Source of the DNA: CAZJNX01 sp964547415
GTDB lineage: Bacteria; Pseudomonadota; Alphaproteobacteria; Rhizobiales; Amorphaceae
DNA length: 6,255 nucleotides
Assembly (NCBI GenBank): GCA_964547415.1
Contig: CAZJNX010000250.1
Location: forward strand, 1-6,255
Direction of reading: 5' to 3'
Shown here: positions 1 through 5,998 of the stretch, piece after piece
Layout: each line of letters starts with the position of its first letter
Position numbering within the stretch: position 1 is the first letter of the stretch
The notes under the pieces: generated by a model
What the model was told of the DNA's origin: nothing
Database searches by the model: none
Seen by the model: only the letters and a program-made list of their open reading frames with translations
Position numbers and translations under genes: made by a program

Positions 1-669
1 GGTGACGAGGAAGACCTTGCCGGCGGCCGCCGTCGGGGCGCTGCGGGCGGGCGCGATCAGCTCCTGCTGCCAGAGGATGCGCCCGCTCCCCGCGTCGAGG
101 GCGGCGACGGTGCCGTAGCCGGTGGCGGCGAACACGCGCCCGCCGTCGACCGCCACGCCGCCGCCGGCGGCCGCGTCCCGCTCCCCCTCCGGACGGAGGG
201 AGGCGCGCCACTGGCGGGCGCCGCTCGCCAGGGCGAGGGCCGTCACCGTGCCGTCCGGCGTGTAGACGAAGACCTTGCCGCCGGCGACCACGGGGCGGGA
301 GGCGATCCGCAACTCGTCCCGCGCGAACGACAGGATGCCCCCGCCGGTGCCGCCGAGGCTGGTGCGCCACACCCGGCTCGCCCCGCCCGAGAAGGCGACG
401 TGGCCGGGGTCGTTCCGCGCGTTGCCGCCGGGCTGCGGCCAGTCGGCGTTGGCGACCGGCGCGGCGACGGACGCGGGGCGCACGTCCACCGCGTCGGCCG
501 CCGGGTTGTTGCCGGAGAAGACCGGCTCCCGCTCGCCCGGCAGGGGGACCTCGCGCTCGCGCAACGGGTTGAGGTCCGCCACGGTGTCGGCGACCGACCC
601 GCAGCCCGCGACGAGTGCGGCCAGGAGGGCCGCCGCCGAGAACCGCACCTGGCTGCGTGCGGCGCTCAC
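1..669 (-). CDS. bamB: BamB-like outer membrane assembly lipoprotein (PQQ-type beta-propeller), 5' part
   Basis: BamB is an outer-membrane lipoprotein of the BAM complex, which folds beta-barrel proteins into the outer membrane. The visible 223 codons show a lipoprotein signal peptide: a hydrophobic stretch (about residues 10-21) ending in VAGC, with Cys23 as the predicted lipidated residue. A low-complexity linker follows, then a WPQPGG motif (about residue 75) typical of the alphaproteobacterial form, and then PQQ-type blade segments such as KVFVYTPDGTVTALALASG and RVFAATGYGTVAALDAGSG, each ending in a conserved W (RQWRA, ILWQQ). The start is GTG at 669-667, which overlaps the upstream TGA in the arrangement GTGA and has an SD (GGGGAG, 678-683) 8 nt away. 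Family members are roughly twice this length, so the C-terminal half lies beyond base 1. Alphaproteobacterial genomes often carry the GTPase gene der next; that is outside the window. The overlap implies translational coupling with the TPR gene. Confidence 0.9.
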   Translation of the reverse strand, partial: MSAARSQVRFSAAALLAALVAGCGSVADTVADLNPLREREVPLPGEREPVFSGNNPAADAVDVRPASVAAPVANADWPQPGGNARNDPGHVAFSGGASRVWRTSLGGTGGGILSFARDELRIASRPVVAGGKVFVYTPDGTVTALALASGARQWRASLRPEGERDAAAGGGVAVDGGRVFAATGYGTVAALDAGSGRILWQQELIAPARSAPTAAAGKVFLVT

Positions 670-1370
670 TGGGTCATCTCCCCGGTGTCGGTGGCCGCGC
701 CGGCCCCCTCCCCGTCCGCCGCCCGGGGAAGCGCCCCGTCGATGAGGGTGAGCATCAGCCGCGCCCGGCCGCGCAGGTCCGCCGGGACCGTCCCGGCGCC
801 CTCGAGGCCCTCGAACCAGCGGCGCGCCTCGGAAAGGTCCCCCGCCGACCAGGCGGCGAGGCCCGTCACCTCCCGCGCGGCGAAGGTGAAGGGCCCGGTC
901 TGCCGCTCGGCGAGCATGGCGACCTCCGCCCGGGCGGCCTCCGGGTCGCCCGCGTCGAGGAGCACCTGCCCGGCGCGCACCCGGGCGAGGTCCCGGTAGA
1001 CGTCGTCCACCGAGCCGTCCTGCGCGATGGCGCGGAAGGCGGCCACCGCGGCCTCCGTCTCGCCCGCGTCGGCCTCGGCGGTCGCCAGGCGGAAGCGGGC
1101 GAGGAGCGCGTAGCCCGCCGGCCCGCCGTCGGCGATCTCCTGGAGCGCGGCCGCGCCGCCCGGCCCGCTCGCGTCGGCGAGGGCGGCGGCGAAGCGCTCG
1201 CCCGCCGCGCGCTCGCGCGCGGTCTCCCAGGCGACCCAGCCGCGCCAGCCCGCCGTCACCACGACGACGAGGACGGCCGCGGCGATCACGTAGAGGCCGA
1301 AGCGGTCCCACAGCCGCTTCAGCCGCTCGCGCCTGAGGTCCTCCTCGACCTCCTGAAAGATGTCCGTCAT
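666..1370 (-). CDS. Single-pass membrane TPR protein, YfgM-like (TPR_21 family)
   Basis: This 234-residue protein matches the tetratricopeptide protein commonly found just upstream of bamB in alphaproteobacteria, related to YfgM, the ancillary SecYEG subunit and periplasmic chaperone helper of gammaproteobacteria. The N-terminus (MTDIFQEVEEDLRRERLKRLW) is a charged cytoplasmic amphipathic segment. A transmembrane helix follows at about residues 24-41 (FGLYVIAAAVLVVVVTAG). The remainder is alanine-rich paired helices of TPR type (for example LLARFRLATAEADAGETEAAVAAF and RAGQVLLDAGDPEAARAEV), predicted periplasmic, with a low-complexity acidic tail. The ATG at 1370 is preceded by AAGGGA (1376-1381) with 5-nt spacing. 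Its stop overlaps the bamB start by 4 nt, so the two are probably one operon transcribed leftward. The family and topology are clear; the molecular role in this organism is inferred from relatives. Confidence 0.88.
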   Translation of the reverse strand: MTDIFQEVEEDLRRERLKRLWDRFGLYVIAAAVLVVVVTAGWRGWVAWETARERAAGERFAAALADASGPGGAAALQEIADGGPAGYALLARFRLATAEADAGETEAAVAAFRAIAQDGSVDDVYRDLARVRAGQVLLDAGDPEAARAEVAMLAERQTGPFTFAAREVTGLAAWSAGDLSEARRWFEGLEGAGTVPADLRGRARLMLTLIDGALPRAADGEGAGAATDTGEMTQ

Positions 1371-1527
1371 CGCTGTCCCTTCGCACGCCCCCGCGCGCCG
1401 CGGCCGGGGCCACGCCCCGTCCGCGGCGCCACGCCCGGCGCCGCGCGGGCCGTCCGGCGTGTCGCGATTCGTCCCGTTTAACCCGGCGGCCGCCCGCGCG
1501 CCAGCGGCACGGCGGCCCGTCCCGTCC
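1371..1527. other. Intergenic leader of the TPR-bamB operon
   Basis: The 157 bp between the TPR start and the end of the NnrU gene encode nothing I can support. The region must hold the 3' end of the NnrU transcript and probably a promoter for the TPR-bamB pair. The only A/T-richer island is around 1464-1481. Read on the minus strand it gives TTAAACGGGACGAATC, a possible -10 area, but no convincing -35 partner is visible. A strong stem-loop (1395-1429) lies between this island and the ribosome binding site. Confidence 0.6.
1395..1429 (-). promoter_or_regulatory. Strong stem-loop in the TPR-bamB leader
   Basis: GCGCCGCGG (1395-1403) and its exact complement CCGCGGCGC (1421-1429) flank a second perfect 6-bp stem, CGGGGC (1405-1410) with GCCCCG (1414-1419). 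The two stems are separated by one C/T mismatch (1404/1420), and the loop is CAC. That is 15 of 16 paired positions with a 3-nt loop, almost all G:C. It ends 13 nt upstream of the SD of the TPR gene. No T-run follows on either strand, so it is not a classical intrinsic terminator. It could end NnrU transcription, shape the operon's 5' leader, or protect the mRNA. Confidence 0.5.
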
Positions 1528-2106
1528 TCAGGCGATCACCGGCACGCCGATCAGCCAAGTGTGCAGCCGCCAGACGAACAGGCCGTAAACGACCAGCCCG
1601 AGAACGACCGCCGCCGCGTCCCACTTCACCGATCCCTCCCGGGGCGGCGTGACGAGGCCCGCCCGTTCCCGCCGCTTCAGCGAGATCCGGTCGATCACGC
1701 CCCAGGCGAGGAACAGCCCGAACAGGGCGAGCGAAGCCACGTCGCCGTTGGCGAAGAAGTGGGAGAACGCCCACACCTTCACCGCCAGGATCATCGGGTG
1801 CTTCACGGCCACCGCGATCTTCCCCGGCATGTAGGCGGCGAACAGCAGCGGGAAAACCGGGAGCATGAGGAGAAGCACCAGGTGGGACATCCACACCGGC
1901 GGCACGTACAGGATCGCCGGGCCCGACGCCCGCCAGTCCCCGTAGCCCATCACGATGAGGACGATCCCCGCGAGCGCCACGAGGCTGTAGAGCCCGCGGT
2001 AGCCGTTGTCGCCGAGCCGGTCGTGGAGCGCGGCCCGCGCCTGCGGAAACGCCGGCAGAAGGTGGGTGGAGAAGAACAGCACCGCCCCCGCGAAGAACAG
2101 CCACAT
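1528..2106 (-). CDS. NnrU-family integral membrane protein
   Basis: This 192-residue multi-spanning inner-membrane protein belongs to the NnrU family. The family is named for a gene in nitrite/nitric oxide respiration clusters and is related to the plant and cyanobacterial haem-containing zeta-carotene isomerase Z-ISO. Hydrophobic segments lie at about residues 1-19, 41-57, 70-92, 104-118, 122-139 and 163-180. The family signature is clear: a KHP motif (102-104) followed by WAFSHFFANGD (112-122), with further histidines at 15, 75 and 182 that could ligate haem by analogy with Z-ISO. The start at 2106 has an SD-like GGAGGGAG (2118-2125) 11 nt away. No denitrification gene is nearby, so a nitrogen-oxide role is not supported here, and the family occurs widely outside denitrifiers. 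Its function in this organism is unknown. Confidence 0.9.
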   Translation of the reverse strand: MWLFFAGAVLFFSTHLLPAFPQARAALHDRLGDNGYRGLYSLVALAGIVLIVMGYGDWRASGPAILYVPPVWMSHLVLLLMLPVFPLLFAAYMPGKIAVAVKHPMILAVKVWAFSHFFANGDVASLALFGLFLAWGVIDRISLKRRERAGLVTPPREGSVKWDAAAVVLGLVVYGLFVWRLHTWLIGVPVIA

Positions 2107-2147
2107 GGTCTCGTCGTCTCCCTCCGGCCCGCCCGCGGCGGGCAGCC

Positions 2148-2187
2148 TCGCCCGGCGGCCTGTTTAGGCCGGCCGGCCGCCGGGCGA
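2148..2187. promoter_or_regulatory. 13-bp perfect inverted repeat in the divergent nnrU / L,D-transpeptidase intergenic region
   Basis: TCGCCCGGCGGCC (2148-2160) is repeated as its exact reverse complement (2175-2187), with a 14-nt spacer holding the only A/T-rich island nearby (TGTTTA). It lies 22 bp upstream of the NnrU SD and 123 bp upstream of the transpeptidase start. Read on the minus strand, the spacer gives CCTAAACA. A weak -10 reading (TAAACA) sits 17 nt downstream of TTTCGC, so the repeat could overlap an NnrU promoter, but the match to consensus is poor. It may be an operator, a leader hairpin, or a by-product of high GC. No T-run follows, so a terminator is less likely. Confidence 0.45.
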
Positions 2188-2310
2188 AAGGGGGCGCACG
2201 CGGGCGGCCGGGGACGATCCATGTCAAGGCGCGCCGGGCGCGACGGCGGCAGGATGGGAAGGGCCGGCGGAGGGGACCCGCGCCGGCGGATCGAGTGGAG
2301 ACGGGAAACG

Positions 2311-2748
2311 ATGGCGCGCGCCCGCAGGCTTCTCACCGCATTCCTGGTGCTCGCGGGGTTTGTCCTCGCCCTCCCCCCCGCCCTCGCCGCCAGCGTGGTG
2401 GCGACGATCGACCTGTCGGCCCAGCGCATGTACGTCTCGGTGGGCGGCAAGCGGGCCTACACCTGGCCCGTCTCGACCGGCCGCAAGGGCTACCGCACGC
2501 CCGTCGGCAGCTACCGGCCGACCCGCATGCACCGCAGCTACTATTCGCGCAAGTACGACAACGCGCCGATGCCCCACTCGATCTTCTTCCGCGGCGGCTA
2601 CGCGATCCACGGCACGACGCAGACGCGCAGCCTCGGCCGCCCGGCGAGCCACGGCTGCGTGCGCCTCCACCCGGACCACGCCCGCCGCCTGTTCGCCCTC
2701 GTGTCGAAGTACGGGCGGGGCAACACGCGCATCCGCGTGCGCCCGTGA
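2311..2748 (+). CDS. Small secreted L,D-transpeptidase (YkuD domain)
   Basis: This 145-residue periplasmic enzyme belongs to the YkuD family. Members use a catalytic cysteine to make 3-3 peptidoglycan cross-links or to attach proteins to peptidoglycan. A Sec signal peptide covers about residues 1-26 (RR, then LLTAFLVLAGFVLALPPALA, cleavage likely after ALA). The YkuD domain starts at once: an early strand (VATIDLSAQRMYV), the typical STGRKGYRTPVGSY segment (55-68), and the catalytic block YAIHG (97-101) followed by RPASHGCVRL (110-119). His100, Ser113, His114, the nucleophile Cys116 and Arg118 are all present. No LysM or other peptidoglycan-binding domain is attached, so this is a minimal single-domain form. 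An in-frame ATG exists at 2221, but the ATG at 2311 has GGAG (2297-2300) upstream and directly precedes the signal peptide, so I chose it. The exact reaction (LD-transpeptidase or LD-endopeptidase/ligase) cannot be read from sequence. Confidence 0.93.
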   Translation: MARARRLLTAFLVLAGFVLALPPALAASVVATIDLSAQRMYVSVGGKRAYTWPVSTGRKGYRTPVGSYRPTRMHRSYYSRKYDNAPMPHSIFFRGGYAIHGTTQTRSLGRPASHGCVRLHPDHARRLFALVSKYGRGNTRIRVRP

Positions 2749-2770
2749 AGGCGCCTCAGGCCGCCTTCAC
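2745..2770. terminator. Bidirectional hairpin spanning the two convergent stop codons
   Basis: GTGAAGGCG (2745-2753) and CGCCTTCAC (2762-2770) form a perfect 9-bp stem with an 8-nt loop. The hairpin contains the last bases and TGA of the transpeptidase (2746-2748) and the TGA of the facing monooxygenase gene (2756-2758), which lies in the loop. The stop codons are only 7 bp apart, so there is no room for separate terminators, and this is the best candidate for a shared one. Neither strand carries a T-run after the stem, so termination may be weak, may need Rho, or the stem may instead protect 3' ends. Confidence 0.45.
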
Positions 2771-4009
2771 CACCTCGGGCCGGGCGAAGCCCGCCTTGCC
2801 CGCGTAGCCCGAGACGATCGCCGCCCGCTCCTCCCGCGACATCACCGCATCGACCGTCTCGAAGCCCGCGGGCGCGCGCCTTTCAACCTCGTCGATCACC
2901 CGCTCGGGCCCACCCTTGCGGTTGAGGCGGACGATCTCCGCCGTCTTCGGCAGCCGCTCCTCCTGGTAGCGCTCGAGGCCCGCCACCGGGTGCTCGGCCG
3001 CCTTCAGGCAGTCGGCGAGGGCGCGGGCGTCGAGGATCGCCTGGGAGGCGCCGTTGGAGCCCACCGGGTACATGGGATGGGCGGCATCGCCCAGCAGCGT
3101 CACCCGCCCGTGGGTCCACCGGGGCAGCGGATCCCGGTCGCACATGGGATACTCATAGAACGCCCCGGTCGCCTCCACGAGCGCCGGCACGTCGACGCCC
3201 GGGACCTGGAAGCGCCGGGCGTAGGGCAGCACGTCGTCGAGCCGGCCGCGACGGGACCAGCTCTCCTTCGGCGGGGGCGTCGCCGCGCCGTCGGCCGTCT
3301 TGATGTTGACCACCCAGTTGGTGAGGCGCTTGTCCGGGTCGCCGTCGCCCGCGGCCGCGATCGGGTAGAGGACGAGCTTGGCGCCCATGCCGCCGCCGAT
3401 CACCATGGTCCGCCCGTCGGCGAAGGCGGGAAAATCGGCCGCGCCGCGCCACATCATGACGCCGTTCCAGGACGGGGGCCCCTCGTCGGGGAAGAAGCGG
3501 CGGCGGCCGACGGAGTGGATCCCGTCGGCGCACACGAGGACGTCGCCGCGGACGGTGAGGCCCGCCCCGCCCGTCGCCGAGTTGGCGAAATGGGCGGTGA
3601 CGCCGCCCTCGTCCTGGAGAAAGCCCTGAAGGCGCAGCCCGGTCTTCACCGCGCCCTCGCCGAGGCGGGCGAGGACGGCCTCGTGGAGGACGGCCTGCAG
3701 GCGCCCGCGGTGGATGGAGAACTGGGGAACGGGGTGGCCCGCGTCTGTCCCGCGCAGCTCGCGCCAGACCTCCTGGCCGTAGCGGTTGAGGTAGACGAGC
3801 TCGCGCGTCCTCACCGCCACGCGGTCGAGGGCGGCAAGGAGGCCGAGCTCGGCCAGCTCACGGATCGCGTGGGGCAGGGTGTTGATGCCGACTCCGACCT
3901 CGCGGACGGCGGGCGCCTGCTCGAACACCTCCGCGCGGATCCCGCGGGCGGCGAGCATCAGGGCGGCGGCGAGCCCGCCGATCCCGGCCCCTGCGACGAT
4001 CGCCTTCAT
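2756..4009 (-). CDS. FAD-dependent monooxygenase, PhzS/salicylate-hydroxylase-like
   Basis: This 417-residue class A flavoprotein monooxygenase of the UbiH / PheA-TfdB / PhzS superfamily would use NAD(P)H and O2 to hydroxylate an aromatic or heterocyclic substrate. The N-terminal Rossmann fold has GAGIGG (7-12) and ends with Glu30, expected to bind the adenosine ribose. The DG motif CADGIHS (160-166) and the GD motif GDAAHPMYPVGSNGA (307-321) are complete. The MYPVGSNGASQAILDAR wording resembles PhzS-like flavin-dependent oxidoreductases more than UbiH. There is no signal peptide, so it should be cytosolic. The start is an ATG with a near-perfect SD (AGGAGG, 4018-4023) 8 nt away. Length fits the family and no motif is broken. 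It stands alone, with no transporter, regulator or pathway partner in view, so the substrate is unknown. It converges on the transpeptidase gene. Confidence 0.92.
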   Translation of the reverse strand: MKAIVAGAGIGGLAAALMLAARGIRAEVFEQAPAVREVGVGINTLPHAIRELAELGLLAALDRVAVRTRELVYLNRYGQEVWRELRGTDAGHPVPQFSIHRGRLQAVLHEAVLARLGEGAVKTGLRLQGFLQDEGGVTAHFANSATGGAGLTVRGDVLVCADGIHSVGRRRFFPDEGPPSWNGVMMWRGAADFPAFADGRTMVIGGGMGAKLVLYPIAAAGDGDPDKRLTNWVVNIKTADGAATPPPKESWSRRGRLDDVLPYARRFQVPGVDVPALVEATGAFYEYPMCDRDPLPRWTHGRVTLLGDAAHPMYPVGSNGASQAILDARALADCLKAAEHPVAGLERYQEERLPKTAEIVRLNRKGGPERVIDEVERRAPAGFETVDAVMSREERAAIVSGYAGKAGFARPEVVKAA

Positions 4010-4621
4010 CGCCCTCTCCTCCTGCCTCGGCCGCTCCCGCGGCGGCCTCGTCCGACCGACAGGCTAGACCATCTTCCGCGATCCCGTACAGACGGCGGCG
4101 CAAGCCTCGCGCAAGCTCGATCGCCGACGGTGCCCGCGATGACGTCGCGGGGGATGAAGGGAGGCGCCGTTGCCGCATCGAAACGGGCATCGCTCGGGCT
4201 CGACGGCCGGTCCGCGGGCGACGGGCCGATCCGGGCCGTTCGCCGTGTCGCGGGCGGCGGTCGCCGCCGTTCCGCCGCCATCGCCGGCAGCGCTGGCGGA
4301 GAAAGGCCGCGTCCCGAGGTCCGGCGCCGCATGGCGGGTCGGCGCCCGGCCCCCGGCTCCGCCGCCGGCACGGTGCGCAGCGTCCGGTCCGGGAACCCCG
4401 CCCCCCGCAACGCCGAGGGCCGCCGCCCATCCGCCGCCGGCCGACGCCCGGCCCGTGGGCCGGCCCGTCGCGGCCGCGGGCGCATCACCTGCCGCCGCCG
4501 GCCCGGCCGATCCGCCACGATCCTGTTCGGCCCCCCGGGGTCCCGGGCCCCTCGCCCCCGCATCCGGCCCCGTCGGCCACCCGGCGGGGGATCGGTGCGC
4601 CGCCATCCGGGCGACACGTCG
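4010..4621. other. GC-rich region with no supportable gene
   Basis: This stretch must contain the monooxygenase promoter near its left end, but I see no clear -35/-10 pair. Open frames exist on both strands because stop codons are rare at about 81% G+C. A hand count of A/T bases by phase over 4081-4640 is flat (34/31/39), unlike real genes in the window, and the conceptual products are runs of Arg, Pro, Gly and Ala. A TTG at 4170 has a good SD-like AAGGGAGG (4157-4164), but the frame it opens shows no coding periodicity. Confidence 0.6.
4098..4116. promoter_or_regulatory. GCGCAAGC direct repeat upstream of the monooxygenase gene
   Basis: Two exact copies of GCGCAAGC (4098-4105 and 4109-4116) start 11 bp apart, about one helical turn, roughly 90-105 bp upstream of the monooxygenase start. 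Such spacing suits a regulator binding one face of DNA. With 8-bp copies in GC-rich sequence this may be chance. Confidence 0.2.
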
Positions 4622-4981
4622 GTGGGTCCGGCCAGCCACAGCGCGGCGCACCACCGCCGGAGCGTTCGCCTGCCTCCTCGCCCTCTTCGCCGGCGCCTTG
4701 GCCCCGCCGCCGCCAGTCGCCACGGCGAGGCCGGGACGGGCACCGTTCCGCCACGCGGGACGGGCGAGGTCGAACGGCCCTTGGCGCCCGCGGGCACCGC
4801 GTCGGGCGCGGAGCGATCCGGAGCCCTCCCCGCACCTGAACGCGGCGTCGCCAACCTGCGCCGACCGCCGGCGTGGACGGGCGGTGCCGCCTGCCCCGTC
4901 GCGGCGGCCCCCTGGTCGGAGGCGGCACGACGTGGCTGCCGGCCGGGCTCGTCAGCGGGCCGACAGCGCGCGACGCCGCCG
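4622..4981 (+). pseudogene. Possible 5' part of a frameshifted secreted protein
   Basis: Fragmentary coding signal appears in two frames. From about 4644 the frame starting at positions divisible by 3 reads TTAGAFACLLALFAGALAPPP, which looks like the hydrophobic core and AxA end of a Sec signal peptide. A/T bases are then fewest in the third position of that frame to about 4740. From about 4866 to 4980 the next frame takes over, reading GGPLVGGGTTWLPAGLVSG and using GC-ending codons. At 4981-4983 (GGG), dropping one G would join it in frame to the clean coding region that ends at 5701. No convincing start codon precedes the signal-like segment; GTG 4622 is in a different frame. The other large genes here are intact, so general sequencing error seems less likely than decay. 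I may also be over-reading noise. Confidence 0.25.
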
Positions 4982-5701
4982 GGCGGCGTCGCCGGGCTCC
5001 CGGCCCATCGGCCACTCGACGGCCAGCTTCGCCTCGCGCAGGCGACGCCCTCCCTCCCCCGCCCGCCGGCCGAAGGGTCCCCGGCAACGGCGGAGCCTTT
5101 CCTCGGCGCGGGCAGCGGCGCGGAGCCCGCCCGTCCAGGCGGGCCGGCGCAAGCCGAACGGGCGAGCGGCTCGCGGTCCCCGCTCCCCGAGGCGGCCAGC
5201 CCGCCGCGGGGCGAGGGCGCGCTGGCGGACTGGCCCGGGGCGGCCGGCTCGCCGGGCATGGCCGAAGCCCTCCCGGGCGATCCGCCATACCGGGCCGCTG
5301 GGGGCGCCTTCCCCGCGACCGAGGGGGACCCGATATCGGGCGATCGGCCCGGGACGCAGCCGGGCGCCGGCGGCCGGGCGTACGGCGGACGCCTGATCCA
5401 GCGGATCGACGGGCCGGACGGCCGCAGCGTCCGCCGCTACGGGAGCCCCGCGGACGGAGCGCCGACGGTCGTCGAGAGCGGCCGCCGCTATTTTCGCGGC
5501 GACCCGACCCGCCCCTACGGCGACGCCTACTACACCTACGGCGGTGCCGTCGGCACGGGCCTTCCCCTAGCGGGGCGCGTGATCGACGACGCTCTCACCG
5601 GGGCCGCGGTGGCGGCTGGCGCCGATGCGGCCCTGCGCCGGTACCACGAACCGCCGAGCCGCTGGCATCCACCGCACCGACGGCCCGGCCCCCACAGGTG
5701 A
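4982..5701 (+). CDS. Unrecognised protein, 3' coding region with unresolved start
   Basis: I do not recognise this family. Coding in this frame is supported by codon phase: in 5281-5700 I count about 45 A/T bases in second, 29 in first and 20 in third positions, and 4982-5280 leans the same way. The first part is low-complexity, rich in Pro, Ala, Gly, Ser and Glu (about residues 1-130). The last ~110 residues look folded: GGRLIQRIDGPDGRSVRRYG, then a tyrosine-rich stretch (RRYFRGDPTRPYGDAYYTYGG), then a glycine/alanine helix-like segment (GRVIDDALTGAAVAAGADAA). The tail is basic, rich in Pro and His. The only ATG inside is at 5258 (147 residues, no SD seen), but coding signal extends upstream of it. 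No other in-frame start exists back to a TTG at 4781. The true 5' end may lie in the frameshifted stretch upstream, which would make this a secreted protein with a disordered linker. Confidence 0.5.
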   Translation, partial: GGVAGLPAHRPLDGQLRLAQATPSLPRPPAEGSPATAEPFLGAGSGAEPARPGGPAQAERASGSRSPLPEAASPPRGEGALADWPGAAGSPGMAEALPGDPPYRAAGGAFPATEGDPISGDRPGTQPGAGGRAYGGRLIQRIDGPDGRSVRRYGSPADGAPTVVESGRRYFRGDPTRPYGDAYYTYGGAVGTGLPLAGRVIDDALTGAAVAAGADAALRRYHEPPSRWHPPHRRPGPHR

Positions 5702-5780
5702 GCCGTCCGGCAGCTGGCGCCCTGCGAACGCCGCCGCCGACGCACCGAACGGGCCCGGACGCGGTCGGTGAGAACCGGTC

Positions 5781-5822
5781 CGGTGGCGGCGTTCCGGTGG
5801 CGGCGTTCCGGTGGCGGCGTTC
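5781..5822. repeat. Three perfect tandem copies of a 14-bp unit
   Basis: CGGTGGCGGCGTTC occurs at 5781-5794, 5795-5808 and 5809-5822 with no mismatch. Fourteen is not a multiple of three, so copy-number change would shift any reading frame. This supports a non-coding location. Perfect identity suggests recent expansion by replication slippage. Confidence 0.95.
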
Positions 5823-5968
5823 CGCCGTCGACGGGGGCGAGCCGCGGTGGGTGCGCAGTTGCGGCCGACACCGTCCTTCCGGCCCATGCGGCCATGCGGA
5901 TCGGGGCGACGGGGATGCGTGATGGGGCGGCGGGGACGCGGACAGGGACACTTCACGCGGACCAGGAT

Positions 5969-5989
5969 GGGGAGGGGGACGGGGCGGGG
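5969..5989 (+). other. Four-tier G-quadruplex motif
   Basis: Four G-runs of 4, 5, 4 and 4 bases are separated by loops of 1, 2 and 1 bases (A, AC, C). This fits the standard G-quadruplex rule with unusually short loops and up to four tetrads. It lies 9 bp before the tandem repeat tract that fills the end of the window, on the plus strand. Whether it folds in the cell is inference. Confidence 0.6.
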
Positions 5990-5998
5990 ACCATAGCC

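Larger units (their letters stand above)
5702..5998. other. Intergenic region with short repeats, no gene
   Basis: No frame here has believable codon use. The region contains a triplicated 14-bp unit (5781-5822), a small tandem duplication (CATGCGGC then CATGCGGA, 5885-5900) and a G-run cluster (5969-5989). I see no convincing terminator after the stop codon at 5701. An ATG at 5915 opens a plus-strand frame that stays open to the window end through the tandem repeat, but it has no good SD. Confidence 0.6.

Noticed and set aside
1488..1517. 7-bp inverted repeat (GGCCGCC / GGCGGCC, 16-nt loop) after the NnrU stop, as a terminator
   Set aside because: Short, wide loop, no T-run. Stems of this length are expected by chance at this base composition.
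1528..2106. Assignment of the NnrU-family protein to denitrification
   Set aside because: No nitrite, nitric oxide or nitrous oxide reductase or regulator is in the window, and the family is common in non-denitrifiers.
2263..2287. 7-bp stem (GCCGGCG / CGCCGGC) in the transpeptidase leader as a regulatory hairpin
   Set aside because: Too short to stand out from chance in such GC-rich sequence, and nothing else supports it.
2221..2310. In-frame upstream ATG that would lengthen the L,D-transpeptidase by 30 residues
   Set aside because: It would bury the signal peptide behind an Arg/Gly-rich segment. The ATG at 2311 has an SD and starts directly with the signal peptide.
4006..5288. Several long minus-strand frames opposite the 4.0-5.3 kb region
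   Set aside because: The products are arginine, glycine and proline runs typical of antisense GC-rich DNA. Where periodicity exists (after 4982) it favours the plus strand.
4170..5396. Long plus-strand frame from a TTG with a good SD-like AAGGGAGG upstream
   Set aside because: A/T bases are spread evenly over the three phases in 4081-4640, and the product is Arg/Pro/Ala-rich without a domain. Its length is explained by the rarity of stop codons at this GC. Only a short part (about 4644-4740) has any coding flavour.
5811..5996. Small 61-codon plus-strand ORF
   Set aside because: Arg/Gly-rich product, overlaps the 14-bp repeat at its start and the G-run cluster at its end, no ribosome site.
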